From Martinezella tropici (GTDB lineage: Bacteria > Pseudomonadota > Alphaproteobacteria > Rhizobiales > Rhizobiaceae): a stretch of DNA of 64,000 nt. The stretch spans positions 124,001 through 188,000 of the forward strand of contig NZ_QMKK01000030.1 in assembly GCF_003287875.1 (NCBI RefSeq), given 5' to 3'. Shown here piece by piece: positions 1 through 8,576 of this stretch; positions within the stretch are counted from its first letter, which is position 1; each line of letters starts with the position of its first letter. Below the pieces are notes generated by a model. The model did no database searches and was not told the origin of the DNA. It saw only the letters and a program-made list of their open reading frames with translations. Made by a program: the position numbers and the translations under genes.

Positions 1-103
1 TTGACCGGAATGGAACCCGGGACCACCGGGTCATTCGACGCCTTCAGTGACGGTTCGCGGTCGCTCCAAAAACGATCTCCCTCAAAAGTGCAAACACTCC
101 CTA

Positions 104-156
104 TTGACGATAGGAGTATATGCTCCTATTTCCATTCGTATAAGAGCATATGCTCT
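104..156 (+). promoter_or_regulatory. Tandem palindromic operators in a putative promoter
   Basis: Two related palindromes precede the first gene. TAGGAGTATATGCTCCTA (111-128) pairs at eight of nine positions, and AGAGCATATGCTCT (143-156) is perfect. Both contain GAG-N6-CTC, and their centres are 30 bp apart, about three helical turns. A TTGACG at 104-109 could be a -35 element; the matching -10 (TATTTC, 127-132) is weak. A dimeric repressor bound here would cover the promoter. The MarR-type regulator at the end of the same operon is the obvious candidate, but that link is an inference. Confidence 0.6.
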
Positions 157-177
157 CATGAGCAAAGGAGCGAGATT

Positions 178-1059
178 ATGAGTGAGGCTGAGGTACTTGT
201 AAGCGGAGCAACCGGACGGACCGGCGGTGCCGCGATCAATGAATTGCTTAAAATGGGTAAGTCGGTGCGCGCCTATGTGCGTTCGGACGATAAGCGGGCG
301 ACGGCCCTTAGGCAGCGGGGGGTTGATATCGCCATCGGCGACTTCACTCATATAGACAACATCCGTGCCGCCATGGAAGGCGTCCGATCAGCCTATTTCC
401 TTCATCCCATCTCACCGGGCATCCTTGACGCTGCCGCCTACTTTGCACAAGCAGCAAAAGAGGCCGGCGTGACTGGAATCGTCAACATGTCGCAGATTTC
501 GGCGCGTCGTGAATCGACGAGCCATGCGGCGCAGGACCATTGGATTTCCGAGCGGGTCTTCGACTGGTCCGGTGTTCCGACAACGCATCTCCGCCCGACC
601 TTCTTTGCCGACTGGCTCGTCTATCCGCATTTTGCCAAGGAGATATGGGGCACGAAAAAGATCGAGTTTCCGTTTGCCGATGGGCGTCACGCACCGATCA
701 CGACCGATGATCAGGGGCGGGTGATCGCGCATCTTTTGGCAAATCCGCAGGGGCATGAAGGCAAGGTTTATCCCCTCCATGGACCCATCGAGATGAACCA
801 TACCGATATTGCCGCCGCCATGAGCGAAGTGCTTGGCGCAAAGATCGACTATGCGCCGACTTCGATCGACGTGTTCAAGGACAAGATGGAAAATCTCTAC
901 AAGTTCCCGCCTTTCCTCGTGCAGCACCTGGTCGAAGTCGCCCAAAACTATCGCGATGGCATCTTTGCGGGCACGAACGATGCCGTCGAGAAAATCACCG
1001 GAACGCCAGCACTGTCGGTCCAGCAATTCATCGCCAACAATCGTGCCGCCTTTGCGTGA
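178..1059 (+). CDS. NmrA-like NAD(P)-binding protein (quinone oxidoreductase type)
   Basis: A 293-residue Rossmann-fold protein of the atypical SDR (NmrA/QorB-like) group, expected to be cytoplasmic and to bind NAD(P)H. The dinucleotide motif GATGRTGG is at residues 10-17, followed by the pattern typical of the group: a Ser/Asn-rich stretch after 'GVTGIVNMS' and a 'LRPTFFADW' segment near the middle. The ATG at 178 was chosen because AAAGGAG lies 8 bases upstream; the reading frame stays open to the window start without support. It is the first gene of a plus-strand operon with an NTF2-like protein, an SDR and a MarR regulator, and lies directly downstream of two palindromic operators. The substrate is unknown; quinone or electrophile detoxification is the usual role of such MarR-linked sets. 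Confidence 0.8.
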   Translation: MSEAEVLVSGATGRTGGAAINELLKMGKSVRAYVRSDDKRATALRQRGVDIAIGDFTHIDNIRAAMEGVRSAYFLHPISPGILDAAAYFAQAAKEAGVTGIVNMSQISARRESTSHAAQDHWISERVFDWSGVPTTHLRPTFFADWLVYPHFAKEIWGTKKIEFPFADGRHAPITTDDQGRVIAHLLANPQGHEGKVYPLHGPIEMNHTDIAAAMSEVLGAKIDYAPTSIDVFKDKMENLYKFPPFLVQHLVEVAQNYRDGIFAGTNDAVEKITGTPALSVQQFIANNRAAFA

Positions 1060-1086
1060 GCACCGTCGAGGTAAGGAGTTTGAACA

Positions 1087-1461
1087 ATGTCGAATATTCA
1101 AGGCGAGCGTCATCCGTTTCTGGACGACCTAACCGCGGACGCGGAGCTGACCAGTTCCGTGCTGCGAGGTCCCGTCATCGGACGCGACGAGATCAAGCTG
1201 GCCGTCAACACGGTCGGGACCTTCTACGCTTCGCAGGACCCCACGTTTCTCGAGACCGTCGGTGCGCGCCTTTTTCTTGAATACGAGGCGGTTCTGACAA
1301 GCGGGGAGAGGCTGAACGCCACCGTCGTCGTCGATCGCAACTGGGATGGTTCGGTGCCACGCGTCAGTGTGCGAATGAGCCCGCTTGGTGCCGTGTTGTC
1401 TCTTGCCGCCAATCTTCGCGAGGCACTGTCCGGCCAGTTGCCGGAAGATCTTTTTCTTTAA
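1087..1461 (+). CDS. NTF2-like (SnoaL-type) small protein
   Basis: A 124-residue protein that reads as a cone-shaped NTF2-like fold: an N-terminal helix region (HPFLDDL) followed by alternating strands including 'LFLEYEAVLTSGERLNATVVVDRNWDG' and 'PRVSVRMSPLGAVL'. No catalytic residues can be assigned. It starts 27 bases after the NmrA-like gene with a GGAG upstream (1075-1078) and is followed by the SDR gene, so the three are probably co-transcribed. Proteins of this type often accompany oxidoreductases as isomerases or binding proteins. The family call rests on overall pattern and length and is moderate. Confidence 0.6.
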   Translation: MSNIQGERHPFLDDLTADAELTSSVLRGPVIGRDEIKLAVNTVGTFYASQDPTFLETVGARLFLEYEAVLTSGERLNATVVVDRNWDGSVPRVSVRMSPLGAVLSLAANLREALSGQLPEDLFL

Positions 1462-1529
1462 ACCAGACGCCCGCAGGTGGGTATCGATACCGGATGCCCT
1501 GATCTGTGGCTTTAGAGAGGTAATTTATC

Positions 1530-2246
1530 ATGGATGTCACCAACGCCACCGTCTTCATCACCGGAGCTAATCGTGGCCTGGGCCTCGCCTTCGCACGCGA
1601 AGCCCGTCGTCGCGGAGCAAAGAAGGTCTATGCCGGCATGCGCAATACGAACGGCTTCGGCGAACCGGGCATCATCCCCGTCCGGATCGATGTCACGGAT
1701 AAGGCATCGATCGCTGCAGCAGCGGAACTGGCGACGGATACCGATCTGCTGATCAATAACGCCGGCATCGCTACCCTTATCGACGGGCCTCTGGCAAACG
1801 ATATCGAAGAGCAGTCGCAGCGTCTATTCGATACCAACTATTATGGCGTCGTCCGCGTCACGCAGGCTTTCGAGCCGATCCTGTCGGCCAAGCCGCGGGC
1901 TGCCATCATCAACGTGCTATCCGACATCGTGTGGCTCCCGCGGCCCGTTTTGACACCCTATGCTGCATCAAAGGCGGCGGCATGGAGCTTCACGAACCAG
2001 CTTCGCTTTCACCTTCAAGATCGTAGCATCCAGGTTCTCGGTCTGCATGTGGGTTTCGTGGATACCGACCTGACCAATGGCATCGATGTGCCAAAAGCGA
2101 GCCTGGGGGATGTGGTGCACCAAACCTATGAAGCGCTCGCCGCCGGCAAGAGCGAGGTCATGGCTGACCAGGGAACAGTACTGCTGAAGAGCACACTCGC
2201 TGCCGAGGTACCCGGCTATATCATGCCGCCGCCAGGATTGTTCTAA
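1530..2246 (+). CDS. Short-chain dehydrogenase/reductase
   Basis: A classical SDR of 238 residues. The cofactor motif TGANRGLG is at residues 11-18, NNAG at 76-79, the catalytic Ser at about 131 (NVLSDIV), and the YAASK active-site motif places Tyr144 and Lys148. The length is normal for a single-domain SDR. It reduces or oxidises an unidentified carbonyl or alcohol with NAD(P). It is the third gene of the operon and is followed by the MarR gene after a gap of about 110 bases. An AGAGAGG sequence just upstream of the ATG serves as ribosome-binding site. Confidence 0.85.
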   Translation: MDVTNATVFITGANRGLGLAFAREARRRGAKKVYAGMRNTNGFGEPGIIPVRIDVTDKASIAAAAELATDTDLLINNAGIATLIDGPLANDIEEQSQRLFDTNYYGVVRVTQAFEPILSAKPRAAIINVLSDIVWLPRPVLTPYAASKAAAWSFTNQLRFHLQDRSIQVLGLHVGFVDTDLTNGIDVPKASLGDVVHQTYEALAAGKSEVMADQGTVLLKSTLAAEVPGYIMPPPGLF

Positions 2247-2355
2247 GCGCTAAGATGGTGGAGAAACGCCAAGCCGCGAGCTATGTGATGTGAAGACCTC
2301 CGACTTTACATCATACGGCCTGCGGACGACAGTTAGGATTCGAAAGGAAAGCGAC

Positions 2356-2817
2356 ATGTTGTCGGCGAACCAACCGCTTGGAATCGATCAATGCAATTGC
2401 TCCGCAATGAGAAAGGCGAGCCGACAGATCACACGGCTCTACGATGCCCATCTTGAGCCCGTAGGGCTGCGCATCACGCAATTCCTGATCCTGGCGGCTC
2501 TCGACGAAGCTGGCGGTGCCGCTGTCAACGCGCTCGCGGAACGGCTCGATATCGAGCGGACGGCGATGGGGAAGATGGTTGGCTTCCTGGAGCGCGACGG
2601 TTTCGTCATGATCAAGCCATCACCCGCGGACGGTCGAGTTCGTATCATTGAACTCACGGACGAAGGCCGACGCTTGCATGAGAGAGCGGCTCCTCTTTGG
2701 CAGGATGCGCAGCGAGAATTCGAGCGACTAAATGGTACCACCAAGGTTGCAACGCTCCGGCACAGCCTGAAAGAGATCGTCGTCGGCGACTTGCCGGCCG
2801 TCTCATCCGGAGACTGA
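2356..2817 (+). CDS. MarR-family transcriptional regulator
   Basis: A winged-helix MarR-type repressor of 153 residues. The ATG at 2356 was preferred to an upstream in-frame start because GAAAGGAAA precedes it at good spacing and the protein then begins with a short leader before a 'CNCSAMRKASRQITRLYD' segment. This two-cysteine N-terminus, the HTH helices (LAERLDIERTAMGKMVGFLERDGFV) and the wing (PADGRVRIIELTDEG) are typical. The paired cysteines could make it a thiol- or electrophile-responsive sensor, which is an inference. As the last gene of the redox operon it probably autoregulates the operon through the palindromes at 111-156. Confidence 0.85.
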   Translation: MLSANQPLGIDQCNCSAMRKASRQITRLYDAHLEPVGLRITQFLILAALDEAGGAAVNALAERLDIERTAMGKMVGFLERDGFVMIKPSPADGRVRIIELTDEGRRLHERAAPLWQDAQREFERLNGTTKVATLRHSLKEIVVGDLPAVSSGD

Positions 2818-2855
2818 GCCTTCGGAAGAGACCCGCCACCTTTCATCAGGCGCCA

Positions 2856-3614
2856 TTATGTCGGAGGGGCAGGAGCCTCTGCGCTATCCATCGCGGCTCG
2901 ATGCGCTGCAGCGAACTCCGACAGCGAACGGAAGTGACCGGCAACTTTCGGAGGATTATCAGGCTGCTTAGTCGCTCCTTGGCCTTCCATCCCAAATCGC
3001 CGATCAATCCACACGCTGGTCAGGCCCATTTGCGTGGCCGGTACATGGTCGTGGTATAAACTTTGCGCTACATGCAGGAGCTCGGCTTTTTCAACACCTA
3101 GATCTTGCTGCAGCCGCGAGAAAAGAAACCGGAAGTTCTTCGGATCCGGCTTGTAACTGCCAATATCTTCGGCCGTGTAGACGGCGTCAAAGGAAACACC
3201 GAGCTTACGTCTCGAGGCGCTGAAGCTTTGGAGATCCACATTGGAAAGCACAATCAGATAGTAGTGTTGTTTTAGATAGGCGAGTGCTTTCGCTGAATCT
3301 GGGAACGCCGGCCAATCTGGCACCGAGGCGCCGAATCGTTCGTGCAGATCGGAGTGCGCAGTTAAACCCCAGTGCCGAGCGAGCCTTGCATGAACCACCG
3401 CCAAGAGCGTGGCGTAGTTTAGGGATGGTGTCTCGGCTTCCTGTGCCGTCTCAATCTCCCCATAAGTTTCCAGTGCCTCCTTGCGCCCGATTTCACGGCC
3501 TCCGGTGCTCAACAATGGCTGCAGGGCGTTCCAGATGCCTGTCTCCCAGTCAATCAGCGTTCCATAGACATCGAAGGACAGGGCCTTAAAACGGGTCAAA
3601 TCCATATTGTTCAT
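2856..3614 (-). CDS. HAD-superfamily hydrolase, type II haloacid dehalogenase-like
   Basis: A 252-residue haloacid dehalogenase-superfamily protein. Motif I is FDVYGTLID near residue 14 with the nucleophilic Asp; motif II is in LSNVD; the motif III Lys is in SYKPDPKNF; and a late motif region 'HVAQSLYHDHVPATQMGLTSVWIDR' matches the 2-haloacid dehalogenase group. The expected reaction is hydrolysis through an aspartyl-enzyme intermediate, either dehalogenation or phosphate removal; the sequence alone does not decide. It is transcribed toward the MarR gene (38-base gap), so the two are convergent. The AraC regulator upstream on the same strand may control it. Confidence 0.8.
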   Translation of the reverse strand: MNNMDLTRFKALSFDVYGTLIDWETGIWNALQPLLSTGGREIGRKEALETYGEIETAQEAETPSLNYATLLAVVHARLARHWGLTAHSDLHERFGASVPDWPAFPDSAKALAYLKQHYYLIVLSNVDLQSFSASRRKLGVSFDAVYTAEDIGSYKPDPKNFRFLFSRLQQDLGVEKAELLHVAQSLYHDHVPATQMGLTSVWIDRRFGMEGQGATKQPDNPPKVAGHFRSLSEFAAAHRAAMDSAEAPAPPT

Positions 3615-3713
3615 CCTCTCGCGCGGGTCTTCGTAGCGCTACGATAGCGATGGATGCCGGAGAAGAGATGTGCCGGGATTCTGGAAGATCACGCCAAAAC
3701 TCTGATTTTCACA

Positions 3714-4481
3714 TCAGGAACGCTCCGCACTGCTGGCGACGCGGAATGCGCCTGGCGACATACCAAAACGTCCTTTGAATAGACGGCTGAACGCTGAGAC
3801 ATTCTCATAACCGGCGGCATAGGCAATTTCAGAGATGCTATCGCGTGTGAAGATCAGGCGCTCCACCGCTGCATCAAGCCGTTGGTCTATTTCATACTGT
3901 CTGGGAGAACGACCGGTCGCCGCCTTGAACAGCGCATGAAAATGGCTCTGGCTAAGGCCTGCCTCGCGCGCCATGGCACCGACGACTGCCTTATCGTTGC
4001 GAGTACCGAGATTGGCCGCAATGCACTCGATCCTGCTCGACGCCTTCGATTGCGGTTTCGGAACCGGCGTCGGACGGATAAGATGCAAGCCGCTTAATGC
4101 CAACATTGCGGCATCGTGCGCACAACGCCCATCCGCATCGATTTTAGCGCCGATCTGACGGAAGATGCGCCAAAGCCAGGGCTGCACGTGTGAGACGAAG
4201 GGGCCATCTCCTCTCAGCAGAGCCGGCGCGTCTTGCCCTTCGTCTTCCCGAAGTTCGACATCAGCGACTAACAGGTTGCAATCACCGCTTGGTACGAAGT
4301 CGTGGGAATATCCCTTAGGGATGACGGCGACTGTCCGCCCTGTGACGATGCCCGATGCCCCCTCCATTGCGACCTTCATCACCCCCTGCAGAGGGACGAG
4401 GACTTGCACGTGGTCGTGATAATGGCAGCCGCGACCATGATAACGCCTGACCTCGAGATTAATGTTCAAGACTCTCTCCAT
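3714..4481 (-). CDS. AraC-family regulator with cupin-like N-terminus
   Basis: A 255-residue regulator. The N-terminal half has a cupin-like stretch (GRGCHYHDHVQVLVPLQG), the usual ligand-sensing barrel. The C-terminal 100 residues carry the two AraC helix-turn-helix motifs (MAREAGLSQSHFHALFKAATGRSP and ISEIAYAAGYENVSAFSRLFKGRFGMSPGAFR). It lies about 100 bases upstream of the HAD gene on the same strand and may control it. No effector can be inferred. Confidence 0.85.
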   Translation of the reverse strand: MERVLNINLEVRRYHGRGCHYHDHVQVLVPLQGVMKVAMEGASGIVTGRTVAVIPKGYSHDFVPSGDCNLLVADVELREDEGQDAPALLRGDGPFVSHVQPWLWRIFRQIGAKIDADGRCAHDAAMLALSGLHLIRPTPVPKPQSKASSRIECIAANLGTRNDKAVVGAMAREAGLSQSHFHALFKAATGRSPRQYEIDQRLDAAVERLIFTRDSISEIAYAAGYENVSAFSRLFKGRFGMSPGAFRVASSAERS

Positions 4482-4620
4482 GACTCTGCCGTTACCGCGG
4501 AGGAAATAGTCAAACTAGCGGTAAGGCAAACGAATAGGCCCAATGTTCTTTCTCCACCTCCGGAGACGCATTATCCGTCGCTATCATGGCACGAGGCCCA
4601 TGGCAGTACGCACGCCTATC

Positions 4621-4995
4621 TCATTTCGTCGGGGGAGTTCGTGCCGTCAGCTTGTTTCCGTCAGGGTCGCGAAGATACGCAACGAATGCTCCGTTCGGAC
4701 GCTCCGTAGGCGGGCTCTCGATCGCCGTGCCGCCATGCTCAGTACCGGCGGCATGCCACGCGCGAACATGGTCGGGGGTCGCGGCGGCTATCCCGATCGT
4801 CCCGCCGTTGGCAGCGGTCGCCGGCTTACCGTCGATCGGTGTCGTGATCATCAGCCGGCCCCCCTCGTGCTCGTAGATCAGCCGGCCTCTCGTGTCCATT
4901 TCACCGGGCTTGCCCCCCAATGCAACGAAGGTGGCGTCGTAGAAACGTCTGGCGCGCTCCAAGTCGTTGCTGCCGATCATGACGTGCGTGAACAT
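4621..4995 (-). CDS. VOC-superfamily (glyoxalase/bleomycin-resistance) protein
   Basis: A 124-residue vicinal-oxygen-chelate fold protein. It begins with MFTHVMIGSNDLERARRFYD, the usual betaalpha entry, and ends with 'AFVAYLRDPDGNKLTA', the conserved last strand with its metal-ligand position. Two such modules normally form a metal site in a dimer. The actual reaction (isomerase, dioxygenase or antibiotic binding) cannot be read from the sequence. It lies directly downstream of an AraC gene on the same strand, with only a 45-base gap, so it is likely co-transcribed with it. Confidence 0.8.
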   Translation of the reverse strand: MFTHVMIGSNDLERARRFYDATFVALGGKPGEMDTRGRLIYEHEGGRLMITTPIDGKPATAANGGTIGIAAATPDHVRAWHAAGTEHGGTAIESPPTERPNGAFVAYLRDPDGNKLTARTPPTK

Positions 4996-5040
4996 GCTTC
5001 ATCTCCTGTGGGGATTTTTTGTAAGGACATTCCCTGACGT

Positions 5041-5847
5041 TTAACGCTCGAAGTTCTTCAAATATTGGGCCGGCGATGCGCCGCGCGCTTTCTTGAACAT
5101 AGTAATGAACGCAGACACGGATTCATACCCGAGGTCACCCGAAACCCGCTGCACCGTCGCCCCGGCTGCAAGGCTTCGGATTGCGATGATCAATTGCAAC
5201 TGCTGTCGCCACCGGCCGAAGGTCAAGCCAGTCTCCCGCTGAACAAGACGAGCGAGGGAATTCTCGCTCATTGCCACTCGCTTTGCCCATTGTGCCATCG
5301 TACTTCGGTCAGACGGGCTATCGACCAATGCCGATGCGATGCGGTCGAGGCGAGGTTCATCTGTCAGTGGTAAGTGCAGATGTTCCACCGGCATCTGTGA
5401 TAAAGCCGATAGGAGCAGCGTCGTGATTGTATCGGCATTAGCCGTCGCGATTGGGGATCCGTCAGCCATCTCGATGATGAGCTCTCTGACAAGCGGAGAA
5501 AGCGAAAGCGTGCAGCATCGGTCCGGCAGATCGGCGGCGCCTGGCTCGATGAACAGAAAGAACAGACGCGCATTGGCGGTCGCCACGTTGCTGTGCAGCA
5601 TCCCTGCCGGAACCCAGACGCCGCAATGCGGCGGCACCATCCACATCCCGCTCGGAACACGACATGTCACTCCTCCCCGCGACGCCATGACGAGCTGCCC
5701 CTTTCGATGGTGATGCTCGGGTGCCTCGCGTTCGTTCTGCGACACGTCGATCCTCACGGCGTGCGCTCGCGCGGTCGACTTCTCGAGATCCTGGTCGGCG
5801 AGGGCTTCAGAAAGGGATAACCGCGCCTGGTGGGATTTAGCGATCAT
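5041..5847 (-). CDS. AraC-family regulator (cupin N-terminus)
   Basis: A 268-residue AraC regulator. The cupin entrance EHHHRKGQLVMASRGG is near residue 60, followed by the barrel strands (PPHCGVWVPAGMLHS). The C-terminal HTH pair is 'WAKRVAMSENSLARLVQRETGLTFGRWR' and 'VQRVSGDLGYESVSAFITMFKKARGASPAQYL'. It belongs to the large group of AraC regulators that act next to the genes they control; here the VOC gene follows immediately. The effector is unknown. Confidence 0.85.
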   Translation of the reverse strand: MIAKSHQARLSLSEALADQDLEKSTARAHAVRIDVSQNEREAPEHHHRKGQLVMASRGGVTCRVPSGMWMVPPHCGVWVPAGMLHSNVATANARLFFLFIEPGAADLPDRCCTLSLSPLVRELIIEMADGSPIATANADTITTLLLSALSQMPVEHLHLPLTDEPRLDRIASALVDSPSDRSTMAQWAKRVAMSENSLARLVQRETGLTFGRWRQQLQLIIAIRSLAAGATVQRVSGDLGYESVSAFITMFKKARGASPAQYLKNFER

Positions 5848-6432
5848 TTGAGAGTATATCTAAATTCATCGAACGGCTTTGTCGATAGAGTCATCCGAAA
5901 GAGTTCGGAGAATGACGATGGCAGTTCAAGAGCGCGACCCTCACTGGTGGCTTGATGTTTTATCGAGTGGAATTCGACGGCTTTGGAAGCGCCATGGCAG
6001 GCCTTCCATCTTGCCTCGACAATGTGCGCGTGTCGGATCCGGCCGCATCGCCAGTGTGCGAAAGGCCATGAACGCCTTCCTTGTGAATGTCCGCGAGTTA
6101 CTTTGCCGCTCGTCACCGGCCGCTGCCGCAGTTTCGTGTGCAGATCCGCTTGAAGCCTATATGCACGCCTGCATTGTGGCTCCGTTCTTTTGCTACGTCC
6201 CGCCTTCCATCTACGGACTGACTGCCTCCGATGATGAACGGGGCATCGCCCAGGTCGATTCTCACCCGGGAGATGATGTGAGAGCGCTCGATCGGCTGTC
6301 ACCGCCGGAAACGTGATCTTTTCATTGAAGACATTTCTGGCGGCCATACTTGCCTGAAAGCAGCGGGTTTCGTCGACGCCGGTGAAAAAGGGAGAAGTGC
6401 CTTGCACCTCGACGCTCGCCGATAAGCTGAAC
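5848..6432. other. 585 bases without a supported gene; possibly decayed coding sequence
   Basis: Overlapping open frames exist on both strands (5844-6407 minus and 5879-6316 plus), but neither resembles a known protein; both are rich in Arg, His and Cys in a way typical of non-coding frames. A third minus-strand frame gives a protein-like stretch around 6165-6300 (containing RVRIDLGDAPFIIGGSQSVD) that soon runs into stops. This fits the remnant of an unidentified gene. It separates two AraC genes. Confidence 0.4.
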
Positions 6433-7332
6433 TCAAGCGACCACTGCCAAGCCCGGGGAAGCGCGCAAGCGGGCTATGTCGCGCGCCGGCGGCTCTCCAA
6501 AGTGGCGGCGATATTCGCGAGTGAACTGCGACGGACTTTCGTAACCTACGCGGAAGGCGGCGGTCGTGGCGTCGATGTCCTGGACCAGCATCAGGCTGCG
6601 CGCGTCCTGCAGCCTGAGCTGCTTCTGGAATTGCAGCGGCGTCATCGCCGTCACGGCGCGAAAATGCTCGTGCAGGCTCGACGGGCTCATGCCTACTTCC
6701 GTGGCAAGCCGCTCGATGCTGAACCGTTCCCGGAAGTTCTGCCCGATCCAGGCAATAGCGCGGCCGACCTGGGCCACCCGACCTTGGCTGGAGGTGATGT
6801 TGCGCATCCTGGCGCCGTCCGGGCCGGCGAGCAGACGATAGAGAATTTCCTGCTCGGCAAGCGGCGCGAGCACAGGCAGCGCGGCCGGATCATCGAGCAG
6901 GCGCAGCAGGCGTAGGACCGCGTCGAGCAGATCGGTGCCAGCTTCGGACACCGTCTTGCCCATAGGCGGGGATGGCACTCCCGGCGGCGGCGGTACGCGC
7001 GACGCCAACTCGCCCAGCATGACCGGATCGAAATCGAGATACAGGCAGAGATAGGGGTTGTCGGGCGTCGCCTCGACCACATGCCCTATCACCGGCAGGT
7101 CGTAGGTCACGATTCCATAGCGTCCCGGTGCATATCGGAACACGTGGTCGCCCAGCGTGACCTCCTTGTGTCCCTGCGCGACGAGGCACAGTTGCGGCCG
7201 GTAAACATTCGGCATCGGCATCGTCACCGTGGAGGATCGAACAAGCGTCACGCGTTCGATGGGGGTAGCGTGAAAGCCATCCCTCGAGATGTGTCGGGCA
7301 ATTATAGTCGAGATTTCGGTCAGTATTTCCAT
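6433..7332 (-). CDS. AraC-family regulator, AraC_N type (YqhC-like)
   Basis: A 299-residue regulator with an AraC_N-type sensor domain (PNVYRPQLCLVAQGHKEVTLGD and 'YLCLYLDFDP') and C-terminal double HTH (LATEVGMSPSSLHEHFRAVTAMTPLQFQK; AAFRVGYESPSQFTREYRRHFG). This architecture matches YqhC-type regulators, which commonly control an adjacent aldo/keto or aldehyde reductase. Exactly such a gene lies divergently 170 bases away, although it is broken. The start at 7332 (MEILTEIS) fits the family; an ATG at 7344 and an upstream in-frame extension to 7413 are less likely. Induction by aldehydes is an inference from the family. Confidence 0.85.
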   Translation of the reverse strand: MEILTEISTIIARHISRDGFHATPIERVTLVRSSTVTMPMPNVYRPQLCLVAQGHKEVTLGDHVFRYAPGRYGIVTYDLPVIGHVVEATPDNPYLCLYLDFDPVMLGELASRVPPPPGVPSPPMGKTVSEAGTDLLDAVLRLLRLLDDPAALPVLAPLAEQEILYRLLAGPDGARMRNITSSQGRVAQVGRAIAWIGQNFRERFSIERLATEVGMSPSSLHEHFRAVTAMTPLQFQKQLRLQDARSLMLVQDIDATTAAFRVGYESPSQFTREYRRHFGEPPARDIARLRASPGLAVVA

Positions 7333-7502
7333 GGATGGGACCATCGCACGCGCGCAGCAGGACGGCAATGCGAACCGCGGCTTCTGGAGGATTGGGCAGT
7401 AATTCCGGGGCATCAGGCTAACGTTTCAGCGCCACCGCGCATCACAATGTCAGGGTGTCTGGGTCACAGCATACCTGGCCGCGGAACAAGTATGGAGCAA
7501 AC

Positions 7503-8456
7503 ATGACAATCGATAATCTGAAGACCCCAACGGTCGCACTCGGCACCTGGGCCTGGGGCGACAGCGGCGAGACCGGCAACGGCTACTTCGGCAGCAGCCT
7601 CACCCAGGCTGGCCTGGAAGAGGTCGCGGACAGGGCACATGCGGCCGGGTTCACCCTATGGGACACCGCCATCGTGTACGGCATGGGCCGTTCAGAAACC
7701 GTGCTCGGGGAGGTACTGAAGCGCTACGCCCGCAGCGGCTACCAGCTCTCCACGAAATTCAACCCGCGGATCGCGGCAACCGGCGACAATCCCGTAGCGG
7801 ACATGCTGGAGCGAAGCCTGGCCAACCTCGGCACCGACTACATCGACCTCTAATGGATTCACAATCCAGCCGATGTGCCGCGGTGGACTCCGCATCTGAT
7901 TCCATTGCTGAAAAGCGGGAAAGTCAAACATGTCGGCGTCTCGAATCACAATCTGCGCGAAATCAAGCTCGCCGACCAGATCCTGGGCGAAGCCGGATTC
8001 CGGGTCGAAGCCATCCAGAACCACTATAGCCTCCTCTACCGCAGCTGTGAGCATGCTGGCATCCTGGACTACTGCCGCGACCAAGGCATCCCGTTCTTCG
8101 CCTATATGGTGCTCGAACAGGGCGCCCTGACCGGCAAGTACAGCCTGGAGAACCCGCTGCCGGAAGGCAGTAGCCGCGCGAAGATCTACAACGGCATGCT
8201 GGCTCAGCTGAAGCCCCTGACGGACAAGCTCGCCTCGATCGGAGAGAAGCAGGGTGCGGCAGCGCCCGATATCGCGACGGCATGGGCCATCGCCAAGGGC
8301 ACGACGCCGATCATCGGCGTCACCAAACCCCATCATGTCGATGGCCTGGTCCGAGCCAGCGGCATTACCCTCACCGGCGACGACATTGCAGAACTGGAAA
8401 CCCTTGCTGACGCCGCTAACGTGAATACGCGCGGCTTCTGGGAACAGGAGATGTAG
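7503..8456 (+). pseudogene. Aldo/keto reductase interrupted by one in-frame TAA
   Basis: A complete-length aldo/keto reductase frame of 317 codons broken by a TAA at 7851-7853. Of the catalytic tetrad, Asp54, Tyr59 and Lys85 lie before the stop, while the His (WIHNP, codon 120) lies three codons after it. The peptide made without readthrough therefore lacks the catalytic His and about two-thirds of the barrel. The frame is otherwise undisturbed through 8456 and ends with TRGFWEQEM. The position normally holds an aromatic residue (DLYWIH-type), so one substitution (TAC or TAT to TAA) explains the break. It is divergent from a YqhC-like regulator. A sequencing error or a very recent mutation is possible. 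Confidence 0.8.
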
Positions 8457-8576
8457 GTCCGCGGCTCCGCTGTCAGAAGATTTCGGAGCCGCTCCGAAAG
8501 GCGCACGTCGCTCGCGCTGAAGAGGCCTCAGTGCGAGCGGCCTGCACAAGGTGCTGCGATCGGTGGCAGCAAAGAT

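Noticed and set aside
5844..6407. Open frames of 187 codons (minus) and 145 codons (plus) in opposite strands
   Set aside because: Composition rich in Arg/His/Cys and no recognisable motif; both are best explained as chance frames in a decayed region.
7875..8456. Independent 193-residue gene after the first aldo/keto reductase fragment
   Set aside because: It is in the same frame as the first part, separated only by one TAA, and lacks its own ribosome-binding site.
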